From Bacteroidia bacterium (GTDB taxonomy: Bacteria > Bacteroidota > Bacteroidia > B-17B0 > Aurantibacillaceae), in the NCBI GenBank assembly GCA_026003255.1, contig BPGX01000010.1, positions 23,897-87,896 of the forward strand: a stretch of 64,000 nt of DNA, given 5' to 3'. The position numbers and the translations under genes are program-made. The notes below the pieces were generated by a model. The model was not told where the DNA came from. It ran no database searches and worked only from the letters and a program-made list of their open reading frames with translations. Within the stretch, counting starts at the first letter, position 1, and the number at the start of each line of letters is the position of its first letter. Positions 62,398-64,000 of the stretch are shown here, in pieces.

Positions 62398-62793
62398 TTA
62401 TTTTAATTTCTTTTCAACCCAGTCTATAATCTTCTCTGCATACTCTAATCCCATTTGAACAAACTTATACTCACCTATCCCATCATAGCCCATAACCAAA
62501 TGCAACTGTTCATACACCACATTAAAATAATTCAACACTTTTCTATCCAGCTTTGCAATAAAATCCCTGTAATCATCCAAATGTTTTCTTGTTCGCTTCT
62601 TTATTCCATATTGCTTCATCAATTCATCCAACGCAATCAATACACCTCTGTATGCTGTATGCCCAGCCATTGCCACATACTTCGCATCCGTATAAAATCC
62701 ATCTTCTTTCTTACCTTTCTCCTTCAAAATATCTCTCGCATTCTCTATATGCCGACGTGCATCAGCAATATATTCTTCTTTTGTCTTACGCAT
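62398..62793 (-). CDS. DUF5618 family protein
   Basis: A 131-residue, wholly helical cytosolic protein (ADARRHIENARDILKEKGKK, MAGHTAYRGVLIALDELMKQ, YFNVVYEQLHLVMGYDGIGE), matching the DUF5618 family seen mainly in Bacteroidota. The shape resembles HEPN-like four-helix bundles, but no Rx4-6H ribonuclease motif is seen. Function unknown. It lies between the two OmpH genes on the same strand. Confidence 0.78.
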   Translation of the reverse strand: MRKTKEEYIADARRHIENARDILKEKGKKEDGFYTDAKYVAMAGHTAYRGVLIALDELMKQYGIKKRTRKHLDDYRDFIAKLDRKVLNYFNVVYEQLHLVMGYDGIGEYKFVQMGLEYAEKIIDWVEKKLK

Positions 62794-62814
62794 ATCTTTT
62801 TTTTCAAATATACA

Positions 62815-63330
62815 TTATTTCTTCTTAACGCCCAATTCTTTTATCACTTCCTCACTTAAATCATATTTACTATTGGTGTAAAGTAAAGTCACTGCGCCTG
62901 CCTTATCAAACACAAATGCAATCCCTTTCTTTTCAGCCACCGCTTTGATAGCATTATATACTTTATCTTGTATTGGTTTTACTAATTCCTGACGTTTTTT
63001 GAACAATTCGCCATCTACTCCAAATCTTTGTTTTTGTAATTCTCTTACTTCTTTTTCTTTGTTAATGATTTCATTTTCTCTTTTTTTTCGCATATCTTCT
63101 GTAAGCAAAAGTGCATCTGCCTGATAGGCCTTGTATAACTTATCAATTTCAGCATACTTCGCATCAATTTCCTTTTGCCAATCAGCCGCTAATTTATCCA
63201 ATGTTTCCTGTGCCATCTTGTATTCAGGTATGTTGCTTAAAATATAATCAGTATCTACATACGCAGATTTTTGGGCATTGATAAAACCTAATATGCCTAA
63301 TAACATTCCTAAAACAAATAATTTCTTCAT
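62815..63330 (-). CDS. OmpH/Skp family periplasmic chaperone, second copy
   Basis: A 171-residue paralogue of the gene at 61729. Signal peptide (LFVLGMLLGILGFINAQ), the AYVDTDYILSNIPEYKMAQE segment, a coiled coil to about residue 115, KPIQDKVYNAIKAVAEKKGI and FVFDKAGAVTLLYTN. The standard OmpH length, without the Asn/Lys-rich tail of its paralogue. Confidence 0.9.
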   Translation of the reverse strand: MKKLFVLGMLLGILGFINAQKSAYVDTDYILSNIPEYKMAQETLDKLAADWQKEIDAKYAEIDKLYKAYQADALLLTEDMRKKRENEIINKEKEVRELQKQRFGVDGELFKKRQELVKPIQDKVYNAIKAVAEKKGIAFVFDKAGAVTLLYTNSKYDLSEEVIKELGVKKK

Positions 63331-63401
63331 ATCATTTTTTTAATTTTTATGCAGCAAAACAAAAGATTTTTTTTCTAATTTGAAAAATCAAACTCAACTT
63401 T

Positions 63402-63995
63402 TTAAATAAAATTGTGAATATATAGAGAAAATAATAAAATACTTAAAAGAGCAATTGAACCTAAAATAGTAATCACAAATAATGGATAAAATTGTTCATT
63501 CAGTTTATAAACAAACGCTATTACTTGCACAAATGAAAGAATACAACTTATTGTTAGTATCCCTAATGACTCACTTACAAGAAACCATTTATTATTCAAG
63601 TTTAATAACTTAAATTTTTGCGGAATCTGGAATATCAAATCTCTTGTAATCATTGCATCAGAATAAATAATTGTCTTATCTATTTCTTTATTAATTTTTG
63701 ATTTAAAAAAATAATTCTTGTACTTAAACACTATTGTATATAATTTTACTTTTTCTGCATCATACGCATAGGTTCTAAATTGAATAGCATTATTATTAAT
63801 TTTGGTAAAATTAAAATCCCAGACATAAGACAATATGTATTGAATAAAAACAATGAAAACAAAGAGATTAACCAAATTCATCCAACGATACAACAAAGAA
63901 TTTTTAAACTTAAGGTAATCAATTTTTCTTTGAAGAATAACTATTTCTCTTTTTAATTGCTGTAAATCATCCTTATCTTTTTCACTTCCAATCAT
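63402..63995 (-). CDS. Hypothetical membrane protein
   Basis: A 197-residue protein with a charged N-terminal coiled coil (KDDLQQLKREIVILQRKIDY). One membrane helix follows (residues 42-62, LVNLFVFIVFIQYILSYVW), then an 80-residue polar domain and two further helices (GILTISCILSFVQVIAFVY, LFVITILGSIALLSILLFSL). The last residues are IHNFI. No family was recognised. The ATG at 63995 lies at the window edge, so a longer upstream start is possible. Confidence 0.6.
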   Translation of the reverse strand: MIGSEKDKDDLQQLKREIVILQRKIDYLKFKNSLLYRWMNLVNLFVFIVFIQYILSYVWDFNFTKINNNAIQFRTYAYDAEKVKLYTIVFKYKNYFFKSKINKEIDKTIIYSDAMITRDLIFQIPQKFKLLNLNNKWFLVSESLGILTISCILSFVQVIAFVYKLNEQFYPLFVITILGSIALLSILLFSLYIHNFI

Positions 63996-64000
63996 CGATC

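Noticed and set aside
62398..62793. DUF5618 protein as a HEPN toxin
   Set aside because: The helical shape fits loosely, but no Rx4-6H motif or antitoxin partner was found, and it lies among envelope genes.

Overview
The window looks like a chromosomal segment of a low-GC member of the Bacteroidota, probably a Chitinophagales/Sphingobacteriales-type organism. The reasons are a protein with a type IX secretion C-terminal tail, a short NuoG without the molybdopterin domain, Skp/OmpH, DUF5618 and YfiR-type neighbours, and several TAnnTTTG promoter boxes of the Bacteroidota type. No rRNA, tRNA or CRISPR array was seen.

Layout. 1-7 kb: the 3' part of a complex I cluster (nuoG partial, nuoH, nuoI), then an M42 peptidase, a GH3-family enzyme, a LysE-type exporter, a DUF493 protein and an aldose epimerase-like protein. 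7.3-11.1 kb: alaS, divergent from a WYL regulator. 11.1-23 kb: an accessory island. It holds a seven-gene leftward operon (HNH nuclease, OB-fold-like, DUF4407 and secreted unknown proteins) and an upstream secreted gene. It also holds a complete retron: a structured ncRNA, a reverse transcriptase with a long C-terminal extension, a receiver-like protein and a receiver-HEPN protein. Two more unknown leftward genes follow. Four leftward transcription units of the island share a promoter-like module found eight times with fixed internal spacing. 23-36.6 kb: housekeeping genes (urocanate hydratase with frameshifts, nhaA, RNase Z, a T9SS cargo protein, ilvE, tsaB, a membrane-fusion protein, a DUF255 thioredoxin-like protein, gltX, DedA). 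37-46.4 kb: a three-unit 'grasp-with-spasm' peptide-maturation array. Each unit starts with the same header, has a different middle, and ends in a nearly identical SPASM tail; one unit is a deletion scar. 46.4-53.3 kb: a fused 2-oxoacid dehydrogenase E1, Mpl, and a signalling operon (YfiR-like, TPR, HAMP-SpoIIE phosphatase). 53.3-60.6 kb: the cell-shape operon mreB-mreC-mreD-mrdA-rodA plus an isoaspartyl peptidase and an MBL hydrolase. Most of these reading frames are broken by many small indels although the protein motifs are intact; I read this mainly as poor local consensus. 60.6-64 kb: ssb, two OmpH/Skp proteins, DUF5618 and a membrane protein.

Two candidates for an undescribed system stand out. 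The first is the retron at 16.4-21.1 kb, whose putative effector joins an intact phospho-receiver domain to a HEPN-type RNDRAH motif. The second is the grasp-with-spasm array at 37-46.4 kb, whose repeated ends and divergent middles suggest cassette exchange by recombination. Three intergenic MITE-like elements share a terminal inverted repeat and flank these regions.
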